A stretch of 64,000 nt of DNA from Longivirga sp036510975 (GCA_036510975.1 DATCCY010000073.1:56806-120805); one strand, 5' to 3'; positions 1 through 9,149 are shown, numbered from the stretch's first letter. Translations and numbers: made by a program. Notes: generated by a model from the sequence alone, not told the origin.

Positions 1-250
1 GGTAGGCCGCGAGGACCAGGGTGCGCAGGACGTCGTCGGTCACGCGGGCACCGGCGTTGCGCAGGATCTTCACGTCGCCCTGCTCCATGCCGAGCAGCTG
101 CAGCGGCTCGATGCGGCTGTCCATGCACGTCACGAGGGCGAGCCCTCTGGCCGCGCGCCCGCTGAGGCCGGTGCCGGGGAAGTGGGCGGCGTAGTCGGCG
201 TTGCCCGCGAGGACGTCGGCGAAGGAGTCGTCAGGGAAGGAAGGCGTCAC
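1..250 (-). CDS. Beta-carbonic anhydrase, N-terminal part (cut by window edge)
   Basis: The 83 visible residues start at a GTG and contain CMDSRIEP, the Cys-x-Asp-Ser-Arg motif of beta-class carbonic anhydrases. In that family this Cys binds the catalytic zinc and the Asp-Arg pair gates it. ILRNAGARVTDDVLRTL follows, which is the usual next conserved block. The enzyme interconverts CO2 and bicarbonate in the cytosol. The His and second Cys zinc ligands lie beyond the window edge, so completeness cannot be judged. The gene points out of the window, 48 bases from the stop of the gene behind it. A gamma-class carbonic anhydrase is also present near 20 kb. Confidence 0.88.
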   Translation of the reverse strand, partial: MTPSFPDDSFADVLAGNADYAAHFPGTGLSGRAARGLALVTCMDSRIEPLQLLGMEQGDVKILRNAGARVTDDVLRTLVLAAY

Positions 251-297
251 GTCTCGACGCTAGCGAACGACGGCCCCGAAACGCGCACGGGTGGGCG

Positions 298-1284
298 TCA
301 GCGCCAGGACGGCGCGACCAGGACGGCACCGGCGACCCAGACGTGGGCGTCGACGGCCTTCTTGCCGCAGGACTCCGGCTTCGGGTCGGGCAGCGTCTCG
401 CGCACCACGGTCACGTGCCAGGCGCGCCCGTCGCGGTGGCGCACCTCGGTCCGCGCCTCGCCGTCGTCACCGTCCCAGCGCAGGCCGGCCGGGACGGCCC
501 CACCCGCCACGAGACGCAGGACGTCGAGGTCGTCGAGACCCGAGACGCCCTGGGTCGCACGGACTGCGGTCTCCGCGGCCTGAGCCGGCTGCGCGAGCGC
601 CGTACGACCGCGGTGGTGCTCGACCGGACCGAGGTCGCCGGCGCGAGCGGAGTCGAGCACGGCGCGTGCGGCCGAGGGATCGAGACGGCCGAAGCAGTGA
701 CCGGTCGGCAGCAGGAGGGCCGTGGGGGCGAACCGGTGCCCGCCGAGATGGCTTACCTCCAGCACCCGGGAGGCGTACGCCGGGTCCTCGGCGAGACTCT
801 CGGCGACCGGTCGTCCCTCGAGCGCGCAGCAGACGTCGCGACGCGAGTTCGTGCACACCAGGAGGAGCGGATCGTCGCTCCGCTCGCCCCACGGCAGCAG
901 CTCCCCCGTGGCGGCCGCCGCGAGGACCTCCGCCAGGTCCGGGCGGACCAGCTCGGAGTCGTCGAGCAGCCCCGAACGCATCCGCACGGCGCCGGGAGCG
1001 ACGTGGGCGAACCAGAAGCGTCGCCGGGCGATCGCGACGTGGTCGTCGGCGTGGCGACCGACGCGGCGGGCGAGCACGACCGTGGTGCCGACGTCCTTGG
1101 GCAGCGCGCCGAGGCAGGCGCGCACCTGCTCGGGCAGGTGCGACTCGGTGAGCGCGGCGAAGCCGTAGGGCCCGGGCTGCTCGACGACCAGCCAGGCGCG
1201 GGCCCGCGGTGCCGACCCGGCGAGCGGCTCACCAGCCTCGCGCGCCAGCACCGAGCAGCGTGCGGTGGCGGTGCCGGCGCTCAC
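298..1284 (-). CDS. Sucrase/ferredoxin-like family protein
   Basis: The protein has 328 residues. It starts at a GTG whose last bases overlap the TGA of the topoisomerase gene (GTGA arrangement), which suggests translational coupling. The frame stays open further upstream, but that part only shadows the topoisomerase gene. Recognisable blocks are RCSVLAREAGEPLAGSAP near the start, then LLVCTNSRRDVCCALEGRP, and SHLGGHRFAPTALLLPTGHCFGRLD. The last two resemble the Cys- and His-bearing thioredoxin-like [2Fe-2S] region of the sucrase/ferredoxin-like family. The family name is historical and no substrate is established. A redox role is inference from the conserved Cys and His residues. Confidence 0.82.
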   Translation of the reverse strand: MSAGTATARCSVLAREAGEPLAGSAPRARAWLVVEQPGPYGFAALTESHLPEQVRACLGALPKDVGTTVVLARRVGRHADDHVAIARRRFWFAHVAPGAVRMRSGLLDDSELVRPDLAEVLAAAATGELLPWGERSDDPLLLVCTNSRRDVCCALEGRPVAESLAEDPAYASRVLEVSHLGGHRFAPTALLLPTGHCFGRLDPSAARAVLDSARAGDLGPVEHHRGRTALAQPAQAAETAVRATQGVSGLDDLDVLRLVAGGAVPAGLRWDGDDGEARTEVRHRDGRAWHVTVVRETLPDPKPESCGKKAVDAHVWVAGAVLVAPSWR

Positions 1285-3761
1285 CCGGACGGCTCGGGCG
1301 AGGGTGTTCGCGGCCCGCCGGGGGCCAGCGGGCCGCCGACCGCGGCGACCGGCTTGGAGGTCGGCAGACCCGAGCCGTCGCGCCGCGGGTCGATCGGCGG
1401 CAGCGGCGCGGGGGAGCCCTGCGGGGTCGAGGCGCGCGCCGGCGCCGGACCGACCCACGCGACGAGGAGGGTGTCCTCGCCCTTGAGGAAGCGCTGCGCG
1501 CGCACGCCGCCGGTGGCGCGACCCTTGCCGGGGTACTCCGAGAACGGGGTGACCTTCACAGTCGCGCCCGACGTGCCCGGCAGCGCCCCGGTGGTGCCGG
1601 CCGCCGTGACCACCAGGCACTCGCGGTCGGTGTCGACCGCACCGAAGAACACCACGCGCTGACCGTCGGCTAGCCGGACACCGGCCATGCCGCCGGCGGG
1701 GCGGCCCTGCGGGCGGACCGACGAGGCGGGGAAGTGCAGCAGCTGGGCGTCGGTGGTCACGAAGACGAGCGCCTCCTCGCCGGTCGACAGCTCGACGGCG
1801 CCGACGACGCGGTCGCCGTCCTCCAGCCGGATGACCGACCACGAGTCGGCCGACGACGGGACGTCCGGAGCGACCCGCTTGACCACGCCGTCGGCGGTGC
1901 CGATCGCCAGCCCGGGTCCGTCCGGTGACAGCGCGCAGAGGCCTACCGGCTGCTCGCCCTTGTCGAGCTCGACGAGGGCCGCGAGCGGTACGCCGCCCGC
2001 GAGCGAGGGTGCGCCGTGGGTCTGCGGCAGCGTCGGGAGCTCGAGCACCGGCACGCGCAGCACCCGTCCCGCGCTGGTCACGAGTCCGACGTCGCCGCGG
2101 GCGGTGCCGCGCACGGCCGAGACGACGACGTCGTGCGGCCCGCGCTCGCCGTCGGCCGGGAGGTCGCGGTCGTCACCGGTGCGCGCGAGCAGGCCGGTGC
2201 TCGAGAGCAGGACGACGCACGGGTCGTCGGCGACCTCGAGCGGCACCGCGGTGCGGGTCGGGGCGCCGGCGGACTCCAGCAGCACCGTGCGTCGCGGGGT
2301 GCCGTGCTCCTTGGCCACCGCGGCGAGCTCGTCGCCCACGACGCGGCGCAGCCGCTTGTCGTCGTCGAGGATCTCGCTGAGCTCGGCGATGCGGGCGATC
2401 AGCTCGTCGCGCTCGGTCTCGAGCTCGAGCCGGCTGAACCGCGTGAGCCGCCGCAGCGGCATGTCGAGGATGTAGGTCGCCTGGACGTCGGAGAGGTCGA
2501 AGACCGCGATGAGCCGGACCTTGGCGGCGGCCGCATCGTCGCTGGACCGGATGAGCGCGATGACCTCGTCGATGTCGAGGATGGCGACGAGCAGCCCCTC
2601 GACGAGGTGCAGGCGCTCCTCGGCACGGCGGCGTCGGTACGCCGACCGGCGGCGTACGACCTCGAGGCGGTGGGCGACGAAGACCTCGAGCATCTCCTGC
2701 AGCCCGAGGGTCCGCGGCTGACCGTCGACGAGCGCGACGGCGTTGATCGCGAACGAGTCCTCCATCGGGGTGAGGGCGTAGAGCTGCTCGAGCACGGCCT
2801 CGGGGTGGAAGCCGTTCTTGATCTCGATGACCAGGCGCTGCCCGGACTCCATGTCGGAGAAGTCGTCGACCGCCGCGATGCCTGCGAGCCTCTTGGCGTC
2901 GACCGCCTCCTTGATCTTGGCGATCACCTTCTCCGGCCCGACGTTGTACGGCAGCTCCGTGACGACGATGCCCTTGCGGCGCGCGGTGACGCTCTCGACG
3001 TGCGCGGTCGCGCGGATGCGGAACGACCCGCGTCCGGTCTCGTAGGCCTCCCGGATGCCGTCGAGGCCGATGATCCGGCCGCCCCCGGGCAGGTCCGGGC
3101 CGGGCACGAAGCCCATGAGGTCGTCGAGGGTCGCGCGGGGGTGCGTGAGCAGGTGCCTCGCGGCGGCGATCACCTCGACGAGGTTGTGCGGCGCGACGTT
3201 GGTGGCCATGCCGACCGCGATGCCGGCAGCGCCGTTGACGAGCAGGTTGGGGTAGGCCGCCGGCAGCACGACCGGCTCCCGTTCGCGCCCGTCGTAGTTG
3301 GGGTTGAAGTCGACGACGTCCTCGTCGAGCGAGGCCGTCATGAGCAGCGCGCTCGATGCGAGGCGGCACTCGGTGTAGCGCATCGCGGCGGGCCCGTCGT
3401 CGAGCGAGCCGAAGTTGCCGTGCCCGTCGACCAGCGGCAGTCGCAGCGAGAAGGGCTGCGCCATGCGCACCAGGGCGTCGTAGATGGCGCCGTCCCCGTG
3501 CGGGTGCAGCTTGCCCATGACGTCGCCGACCACGCGGGCGCTCTTGACGTGCCCGCGGTCCGGGCGCAGACCCATCTCCGCCATCTGGAACAGGATGCGG
3601 CGCTGCACTGGCTTGAGACCGTCGCGCGCGTCCGGGAGCGCACGGGAGTAGATGACGGAGTAGGCGTACTCGAGGAACGAGCCGCGCATCTCCTCGCCGA
3701 CGTCGATGTCGACGATCTTCTCCGGGACCCGAGGCGGGGGAGGCGTGCTACGGCGTGCCAT
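1281..3761 (-). CDS. parC: DNA topoisomerase IV subunit A (ParC/GyrA family)
   Basis: This 826-residue type IIA topoisomerase A subunit cleaves and rejoins DNA with a ParE/GyrB partner, which is not in the window. The breakage-reunion domain opens with FLEYAYSVIYSRALPDARDG. HPHGDGAIYDALVRMAQ marks the winged-helix region, and AAMRYTECRL contains the DNA-linking tyrosine (Tyr129). A coiled-coil stretch lies around 380-480 and a degenerate beta-propeller C-terminus follows. A canonical GyrA box (QRRGGRG) is not visible; the nearest match is QGRPAGGMAG. That points to the second actinobacterial A subunit, a decatenase, rather than true GyrA. The proline-rich N-terminus and C-terminal tail are typical linkers. 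The next gene overlaps its stop. Confidence 0.9.
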   Translation of the reverse strand: MARRSTPPPPRVPEKIVDIDVGEEMRGSFLEYAYSVIYSRALPDARDGLKPVQRRILFQMAEMGLRPDRGHVKSARVVGDVMGKLHPHGDGAIYDALVRMAQPFSLRLPLVDGHGNFGSLDDGPAAMRYTECRLASSALLMTASLDEDVVDFNPNYDGREREPVVLPAAYPNLLVNGAAGIAVGMATNVAPHNLVEVIAAARHLLTHPRATLDDLMGFVPGPDLPGGGRIIGLDGIREAYETGRGSFRIRATAHVESVTARRKGIVVTELPYNVGPEKVIAKIKEAVDAKRLAGIAAVDDFSDMESGQRLVIEIKNGFHPEAVLEQLYALTPMEDSFAINAVALVDGQPRTLGLQEMLEVFVAHRLEVVRRRSAYRRRRAEERLHLVEGLLVAILDIDEVIALIRSSDDAAAAKVRLIAVFDLSDVQATYILDMPLRRLTRFSRLELETERDELIARIAELSEILDDDKRLRRVVGDELAAVAKEHGTPRRTVLLESAGAPTRTAVPLEVADDPCVVLLSSTGLLARTGDDRDLPADGERGPHDVVVSAVRGTARGDVGLVTSAGRVLRVPVLELPTLPQTHGAPSLAGGVPLAALVELDKGEQPVGLCALSPDGPGLAIGTADGVVKRVAPDVPSSADSWSVIRLEDGDRVVGAVELSTGEEALVFVTTDAQLLHFPASSVRPQGRPAGGMAGVRLADGQRVVFFGAVDTDRECLVVTAAGTTGALPGTSGATVKVTPFSEYPGKGRATGGVRAQRFLKGEDTLLVAWVGPAPARASTPQGSPAPLPPIDPRRDGSGLPTSKPVAAVGGPLAPGGPRTPSPEPSG

Positions 3762-3815
3762 GCGGTGTCGCTAGCTCCTGCATCAGGGCGTCGGCGCGGT
3801 TCGCCGGCGCAGTGG

Positions 3816-4229
3816 TCAGCGGGCGGTGGGGACTCGGGTGTCGGTGGCGACCGCGGCCAGGGTGAGGATGACGAAGCCCAGCACCGCGCATCCGTAGGCG
3901 CCGACCTGGATCCGGCTCATGGCGATCCCCGTGGAACCCGAGATCGCGTTGCTGAGGATCCAGACCGCCGGCAGCCCCACGGTGACCAGGCCGCCGAGGA
4001 TCACCAGGGCGCGGGAGTTGAGCAGCGCCCCGAGGACGACGACGCCGGCGGCGACGGCGACACCCAGGCCGATCGAGGTCGCGAGCGAGCTCCCCGTGGT
4101 GCGCCCCGGACTCACCAGGGACCGCAGGGCGAGGTCCCACGCGTTGGTCGAGCCGACCCAGGGCAGGAAGCTGCAGGCCAGCACGGCCAGGGCCAGCAGG
4201 AAGGCGATCAGGCGGGCGAGCGTCGTCAT
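3816..4229 (-). CDS. Small four-helix membrane protein
   Basis: I chose the ATG that gives MTTLARLIAFLLALAVLACS. An upstream in-frame start would add 11 polar residues. The 137-residue protein shows four hydrophobic segments, near residues 5-22, 50-70, 74-95 and 105-130, with a short loop containing a PWVGSTNAW segment after the first. I do not recognise the family. Short actinobacterial proteins of this layout are usually annotated as hypothetical membrane proteins. It lies 54 bases upstream of the topoisomerase gene on the same strand, so the two could share a transcript. Confidence 0.6.
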   Translation of the reverse strand: MTTLARLIAFLLALAVLACSFLPWVGSTNAWDLALRSLVSPGRTTGSSLATSIGLGVAVAAGVVVLGALLNSRALVILGGLVTVGLPAVWILSNAISGSTGIAMSRIQVGAYGCAVLGFVILTLAAVATDTRVPTAR

Positions 4230-4346
4230 GGCGCCCACTCTGCCATCGGCCGGGGCCGGCACCGCGCACCGCTCCGGGCTCGGCCCCGTGTCGGGGCGGC
4301 CCGCGCGCGGCAGGACGCTCCCGAGGGGGAGGTCACCCCGCGAGGT

Positions 4347-5279
4347 TCACGGGCGCGCACCGACCCGCGCGACGACCTGCGCCGCCACCCGGTTGCCGCG
4401 CTCGAGCGCGACCACGGGCGCCACGCCCTCACGCCACGCGGGCAGCCAGCCGGCCGCGAACGCGTCGCCCGCACCGGTGGTGTCGACCACGTCGACCCCC
4501 TCGGCCGGGGAGTGGGCGGTCGCTCCGGCAGCGTCCTGGACGTAGGCGCCGCGGGCACCGAGCTTGACCACCGTCGCCCCCACCGAGCCGCACAGCGTCC
4601 GCGCCGCCAGCGTGGCACCGGCGAGGGCCGTGGCGTCGTCCTCGTCCGGTCGAGGGACCGGAAGGCCGGCGAGCAGGGCGGCCTCCGACTCGTTGGCCAG
4701 CAGCACGTCGACCCCGGTCACCCAGTCGAGGAAGCGTTCGCGGCCGACGTCGGCGAGCGGGCCGACGGACGCGACGTCGACGCTCGTGGTCATCCCGCGC
4801 AAGCGGGCCCGGTCGAGCGCGGACAGCCCCGCCATCCGGCTGCCGTCGACCAGCAGGGTGTAGCCGGACAGGTGCAGGTGGCGGCCCGGGGCGAACAGGT
4901 CGTCCGCGAGGTCGCGGGGGGCGAGCGCCTCGTTGGCCCCGGGGTCCGGGATCATCGTGCGCTCGCCGTCCGGGGCGACGAGGACGATGCACGTCCCGGA
5001 AGGCCGGCGCGGGTCGACGGCGAGGCTGCACTCGACGCCGATGGCCTCCAGCTCGGCGCGCCCGGCCCGGCCGAGGAGGTCGTCGCCGATGCGCGCCACC
5101 AGGGTGGTGTCGTAGCCGCCGTGAGCGAGCCACGCGGCGGTGTTGGCCGCCGCGCCGCCTCCGAGCACCTGCACCGACGCGTTGGTGTCCGTGCCCTCGC
5201 GCAGGGGTCCGGGCAGCTCGGCCACGACGTCGGTCATCCACTGGCCGACGACGACGAAGCGGACGCCGGGCCCGCTCAT
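4347..5279 (-). CDS. psuK: PfkB-family sugar kinase, probable pseudouridine kinase
   Basis: The protein has 310 residues and the ribokinase/PfkB fold. An N-terminal glycine block QVLGGGAAANTAAWLA begins sugar binding, and the PfkB signature DTTGAGDAF (about residues 266-274) supplies the catalytic Asp and anion hole. PfkB kinases phosphorylate sugars or nucleosides. The substrate here is inferred from context: the ATG overlaps the TGA of the adjoining pseudouridine-5'-phosphate glycosidase gene (ATGA). PsuK would phosphorylate pseudouridine and PsuG would then split it to uracil and ribose 5-phosphate. Sequence alone would not exclude another nucleoside or sugar kinase. Confidence 0.85.
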   Translation of the reverse strand: MSGPGVRFVVVGQWMTDVVAELPGPLREGTDTNASVQVLGGGAAANTAAWLAHGGYDTTLVARIGDDLLGRAGRAELEAIGVECSLAVDPRRPSGTCIVLVAPDGERTMIPDPGANEALAPRDLADDLFAPGRHLHLSGYTLLVDGSRMAGLSALDRARLRGMTTSVDVASVGPLADVGRERFLDWVTGVDVLLANESEAALLAGLPVPRPDEDDATALAGATLAARTLCGSVGATVVKLGARGAYVQDAAGATAHSPAEGVDVVDTTGAGDAFAAGWLPAWREGVAPVVALERGNRVAAQVVARVGARP

Positions 5280-6178
5280 GCCGCGAGCGCGGACGCGATG
5301 GCCGCGGCGAGCTCGGCGTTGCTGCGGACGAGCGCCACGTTGACCTCGAGGCTGCGACCCGCCGTGGCCGTGTGGAAGAACTCGAGCAGGAACGGCGTGA
5401 CGTCCTTGCCGCGCACCGCCGCGGCGTCCGCCGCCGCCAGCCCCGCGGCCAGCGTCTCGTCGTGCAGCGTCCGGTCGAGCTCGTCGGCCGCGGCCACCGG
5501 GTTGACGACGAGCACGCCGCCGTCGCACTCGAGGGCGGACCGGGCGCGCAGCACGGCCGCGACCTCTGCCGCGGAATCGACGCGCCAGTCCAGGGCGTAC
5601 CCGGAGTCGGCGAGGTAGAAGCCGGGGAAGCGGTGGGTGCGGTAGCCCAGCACCGGGATGTTGAGGGTCTCGAGGCGCTCGAGGGTCGCGGCGACGTCGA
5701 GGATGGACTTCACGCCCGCGCAGACGACGGTCACCGGTGTGGTGGCCAGCGTGGTGAGGTCGGCCGACTCGTCCCACGTGTCGCGGGCGCCGCGGTGCAC
5801 GCCGCCGAGACCTCCGGTCGCGAAGACCGTGATCCCCGCCAGCGCCGCGAGGTGCGAGGTCGCCGCGACGGTGGTGGCGCCGTGGCCGCCCTTCGCGACG
5901 AGCGTGCCGAGGTCCCGGACGCTCACCTTCACGACGCCGTCGTCCTCCGCGACCGTCCGCAGCGCGTCGTCGTCGAGCCCGATCCGCGGGATCCCCGCGA
6001 CCACGGCGATGGTGGCGGGCACGGCTCCGCCGGCGCGCACGCTGTCCTCGATCTCACGGGCGACCCGCAGGTTGTCCGGTCGAGGGAGCCCGTGGCTGAT
6101 GATCGTGGACTCGAGCGCGACCACGGGTCGGCCGGAGCCCAGTGCGTCGGCGACCTCGGGATGGATCTGCAGGTGCAT
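5276..6178 (-). CDS. psuG: Pseudouridine-5'-phosphate glycosidase
   Basis: The protein has 300 residues, the normal length for the family. It starts EVADALGSGRPVVALESTII and carries ISHGLPRPDN, GGHGATTVAAT and FATGGLGGVHRGA. CAGVKSILD (about residues 153-161) contains the lysine that forms the imine with the ribose in characterised PsuG. The enzyme reversibly cleaves the C-C glycosidic bond of pseudouridine 5'-phosphate in the cytosol, salvaging uracil from RNA turnover. It is first in a two-gene unit with psuK, whose start overlaps this stop. Divergent to the next gene, from which 78 bases separate it. Confidence 0.93.
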   Translation of the reverse strand: MHLQIHPEVADALGSGRPVVALESTIISHGLPRPDNLRVAREIEDSVRAGGAVPATIAVVAGIPRIGLDDDALRTVAEDDGVVKVSVRDLGTLVAKGGHGATTVAATSHLAALAGITVFATGGLGGVHRGARDTWDESADLTTLATTPVTVVCAGVKSILDVAATLERLETLNIPVLGYRTHRFPGFYLADSGYALDWRVDSAAEVAAVLRARSALECDGGVLVVNPVAAADELDRTLHDETLAAGLAAADAAAVRGKDVTPFLLEFFHTATAGRSLEVNVALVRSNAELAAAIASALAA

Positions 6179-6256
6179 GACGGCCACGCTACCGGCGGCC
6201 TGCGGACGACGGGTGGCGGGCGGCTGCCGCAGGCTCCTGGCCACTACGGTGGACCC

Positions 6257-9076
6257 GTGACCACGGGGACGGAGCCGGTCCAGCCCGCGCCGGCGCACTG
6301 GGAGGCCGACGTCGCCGTCCGCGACGGACGCACCGTGCGGATCCGCCCGATCACGCCCGAGGACGGCGAGCGCCTCGCCTCGTTCCACCGCTCGCTGTCC
6401 GACGAGACCGTGTACTTCCGGTTCTTCGCGCCCTACCCGGAGCTGACCGAGCGCGACATCCATCGCTTCACCCACGTCGACCATGACGCGCGCGTCGCCC
6501 TCGTCGCGACCGTCGGCGGTGAGTTCATCGGCGTCGCCCGCTACGACCGCATCGACGAGCGCGACGCCGAGGTCGCGTTCGTCGTCCGCGACGACCACCA
6601 GGGCCGCGGCCTCGGTTCGGTCCTCCTCGAGCACCTCGCCGCCGCGGCCCGCGAGCGCGGCGTACGGCGGTTCGTGGCGGAGGTGCTGCCGACGAACCGG
6701 CGCATGCTGTCGACGTTCGAGGAGGCTGGCTACCACCCGTCGCACCACATCGAGGACGGCGTGGTGAGCCTGGCGTTCGACATCGAGCCCTCGGAGTCGT
6801 CCGAGGCCGTGCGGGTGGCGCGCGAGCACCGCGCCGAGGCCAGGAGCGTCGCACGGCTCGTCGCGCCGGACTCGGTCGTCGTCGTCGGCGCCGGCCGCGA
6901 TCCCGGCTCGCTGGGCCATCGTCTGCTGCACCACCTCGTCGTGGGTGGCTTCGCCGGTGAGCTGTGCGCCGTGAACCGAGGGGCGGCCGCCGAGGGGTCC
7001 CGGGTGCACGACGTCCCCACCTATGCCTCGGTCTCGGAGATCCCCCACCCCGTGACGCTCGCCGTCATCGCCGTCCCGGCCGACGAGGTGCCAGCCGTCG
7101 TCGACGAGTGCGGCGCCGCGGGAGTCGCCGGACTGCTCGTGGTCTCGAGCGGCTTCGCCGAGAGCGGCGCCGAGGGCCTCGCACGGCAGCGCGCACTCGT
7201 ACGCCGGGCCCGCGGCCTCGGCATGCGGGTGATCGGGCCTAACGCGCTGGGAATCGTGAACACCGACCCCGCCGTCTCGCTCAACGCGTCGCTCGCCCCG
7301 GCGATGCCGGGGCGGGCCGCCATCGGCTTCTTCTGCCAGAGCGGCGCCCTCGGCGGGACCATCCTGGCCCGCGCGGTGCGTCGCGGTCTCGGCGTCTCGA
7401 CCTTCGTCTCCGCGGGCAACCGGGCCGACGTGTCCGGGAACGACCTGCTGCAGTACTGGCAGGACGACGAGCAGACCTCCGTCGTCCTGCTCTACCTCGA
7501 GAGCCTCGGCAACCCGCGCAAGTTCACCCGGATCGCTCGTCGGCTCTCGCGCACGAAGCCCGTCGTCGCCATGCGCACCGGGCGTTCGACGCAGGCCTAC
7601 CCGCTCGGGCACACGATCCGCCGGACGAACCTCCCGCCGCGTGCCGTCGACTCGATGTTCGAGCAGGCTGGTGTGATCCAGGTGGACTCGCTCGGGCAGC
7701 TCTACGACGTCGCCGGACTGCTCGCGTTCCAGCCCCTTCCCTCAGGGCGCAGGGTCGCGGTGGTGGGCAACTCCGACGCGCTCGCCGTCCTCGCAGCCGA
7801 CGCGTGCGAAGGGGCAGGGCTCGACGTGGTCGGGCGGCCGACCACGCTGAAGCACGACGCGACACCGCAGGATCTCGCCCGCGCGCTGGCCGCGGTGCTC
7901 GACGACCCCGCGGTCGACTCGGTGGTCGTCACCCACATCCCGATGCTCGGCATGCACGGCAGGCCGTGGGAGCGAGTGGTCGCGGAGACGGTGGTGCGCG
8001 GCACCAAGCCGGTGGTGGCCGTCCTGGTCGCCGCGGAGGACGAGAGCGGGCTCATCCCCCCTCCCGGCGGCGCGGACGAGATGCCCGAGCACGGCTCGGT
8101 GCCGTTCTACGGCACCGTGGAGGAGGCCGTCGTCGCGCTTCAGCGGGTGACCCGATACTCCGAGTGGCGCTCGCGCGAGCTCGGCGAGGTGCCCGAGCTG
8201 GAGGACGTCGACCGCGCGGCTGGGCGCTCGGTGGTCGCCGAGGTGCTCGCCGCGGACCTGGTCGACACCGCCGTGATCCCGGTCGTGACCGCGGACGAGC
8301 CCCCGGACGCGCCTGGGGACGAGACCGCGGACGAGACCGCGGACGACGGGACCGCCGACGACGAGGACGCGACGTCGACCGAGGTCCTGCTCTTCGCGGA
8401 GGACCCGCAGGACGCCCTGACCCGGCTGCTCGCGGCGTACGGGATCCCGGTCTGGCCGGTCACGCCGGTCCTGAGCGAGGAGGAGGCGGTCGAGGCGGCG
8501 TCCCGGGCGGGATATCCCGTCGTGCTCAAGACGCTCGACCCGCGCTTCGTCTCCCGCACGGACCTCGGCGGCGTGCGGCTCAACATCGAGAACGACCGGG
8601 CGGCACGTACGGCGTTCCTCTCGATGGCCGCCTCGCTAGACCCCGTCGCGGTGCGGCGTCTCGTCGTGCAGCGGATGGCGGCCCCGGGCGTGGCCTGCGT
8701 CGTGTCGTCCGTCGAGGACCCGCTGTTCGGTCCTGTGGTGTCCTTCGGCCTCGCCGGCGTGGTGCCTGCGCTGCTCGGCGACCGCGCCTACCGGATCCCG
8801 CCGCTCACCGACGTCGAGGCCGCCGACCTCGTCGCGGAGCCGGGCGCTGCGCCGATGCTCGACGGCTACGGCGGCTCGGCCGCGGTCGACAAGGCCGCGT
8901 TGAGCGACCTCCTGCTCCGCGTCGGGGAGCTCGCTGACGACATCCCGGAGCTGGCCGAGCTGCGGCTCGAGCCGGTCGTTGTCTCGGGCTCGGGCCTCGC
9001 CGTCCTCGGCGCGAGGGCGGTCCTGCGCCGCGCCGCCGCCAGGACCGACACCGGGGCCCGCCGCCTCAGCACCTGA
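6257..9076 (+). CDS. GNAT acetyltransferase fused to NDP-forming acyl-CoA synthetase (Pat-like)
   Basis: The protein has 939 residues. An N-terminal GNAT domain (about 15-165; DDHQGRGLGSVLLEHL is the acetyl-CoA loop) is followed by a CoA-binding Rossmann domain (VVVVGAGRDPGSLGHRLL), the succinyl-CoA-ligase-like domains (GFFCQSGALGGT) and a C-terminal ATP-grasp domain from about 710. This is the Pat protein-lysine acetyltransferase architecture in its actinobacterial order, GNAT first; known members acetylate acyl-CoA synthetases. The usual SHTGALAG loop is replaced by LGHTIRR, which still has a His. An acidic Asp/Glu/Thr linker (about 675-710) joins the two synthetase halves. I chose GTG because upstream sequence belongs to the divergent psuG promoter. 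Confidence 0.87.
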   Translation: MTTGTEPVQPAPAHWEADVAVRDGRTVRIRPITPEDGERLASFHRSLSDETVYFRFFAPYPELTERDIHRFTHVDHDARVALVATVGGEFIGVARYDRIDERDAEVAFVVRDDHQGRGLGSVLLEHLAAAARERGVRRFVAEVLPTNRRMLSTFEEAGYHPSHHIEDGVVSLAFDIEPSESSEAVRVAREHRAEARSVARLVAPDSVVVVGAGRDPGSLGHRLLHHLVVGGFAGELCAVNRGAAAEGSRVHDVPTYASVSEIPHPVTLAVIAVPADEVPAVVDECGAAGVAGLLVVSSGFAESGAEGLARQRALVRRARGLGMRVIGPNALGIVNTDPAVSLNASLAPAMPGRAAIGFFCQSGALGGTILARAVRRGLGVSTFVSAGNRADVSGNDLLQYWQDDEQTSVVLLYLESLGNPRKFTRIARRLSRTKPVVAMRTGRSTQAYPLGHTIRRTNLPPRAVDSMFEQAGVIQVDSLGQLYDVAGLLAFQPLPSGRRVAVVGNSDALAVLAADACEGAGLDVVGRPTTLKHDATPQDLARALAAVLDDPAVDSVVVTHIPMLGMHGRPWERVVAETVVRGTKPVVAVLVAAEDESGLIPPPGGADEMPEHGSVPFYGTVEEAVVALQRVTRYSEWRSRELGEVPELEDVDRAAGRSVVAEVLAADLVDTAVIPVVTADEPPDAPGDETADETADDGTADDEDATSTEVLLFAEDPQDALTRLLAAYGIPVWPVTPVLSEEEAVEAASRAGYPVVLKTLDPRFVSRTDLGGVRLNIENDRAARTAFLSMAASLDPVAVRRLVVQRMAAPGVACVVSSVEDPLFGPVVSFGLAGVVPALLGDRAYRIPPLTDVEAADLVAEPGAAPMLDGYGGSAAVDKAALSDLLLRVGELADDIPELAELRLEPVVVSGSGLAVLGARAVLRRAAARTDTGARRLST

Positions 9077-9079
9077 CCC

Positions 9080-9149
9080 GCGGCGAGTACCTGGCGCAAC
9101 CGTCGTCGCGCAGGGCGGGGGAGCCGCTGCTGGACCAGGTACTCGGCGC
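9080..9149. terminator. Long inverted repeat just after the acetyltransferase gene
   Basis: Arms at 9080-9094 and 9135-9149 match at 14 of 15 positions (GCGGCGAGTACCTGG against CCAGGTACTCGGCGC) and enclose a 40-base loop. The repeat starts 3 bases after the stop codon. It could end transcription or stabilise the 3' end, but the long loop is unusual for a simple terminator and there is no U-run. Confidence 0.5.

Noticed and set aside
1285..1842. N-terminal extension of the sucrase/ferredoxin-like protein
   Set aside because: The added residues overlap parC and are low-complexity; the GTGA overlap at 1284 gives the usual family start.
2016..5618. A 1200-residue open frame on the plus strand antisense to parC and psuK
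   Set aside because: It shadows the minus-strand genes in GC-rich DNA; composition is Arg/Asp/Val-rich with no domain, and the minus-strand genes have clear motifs.
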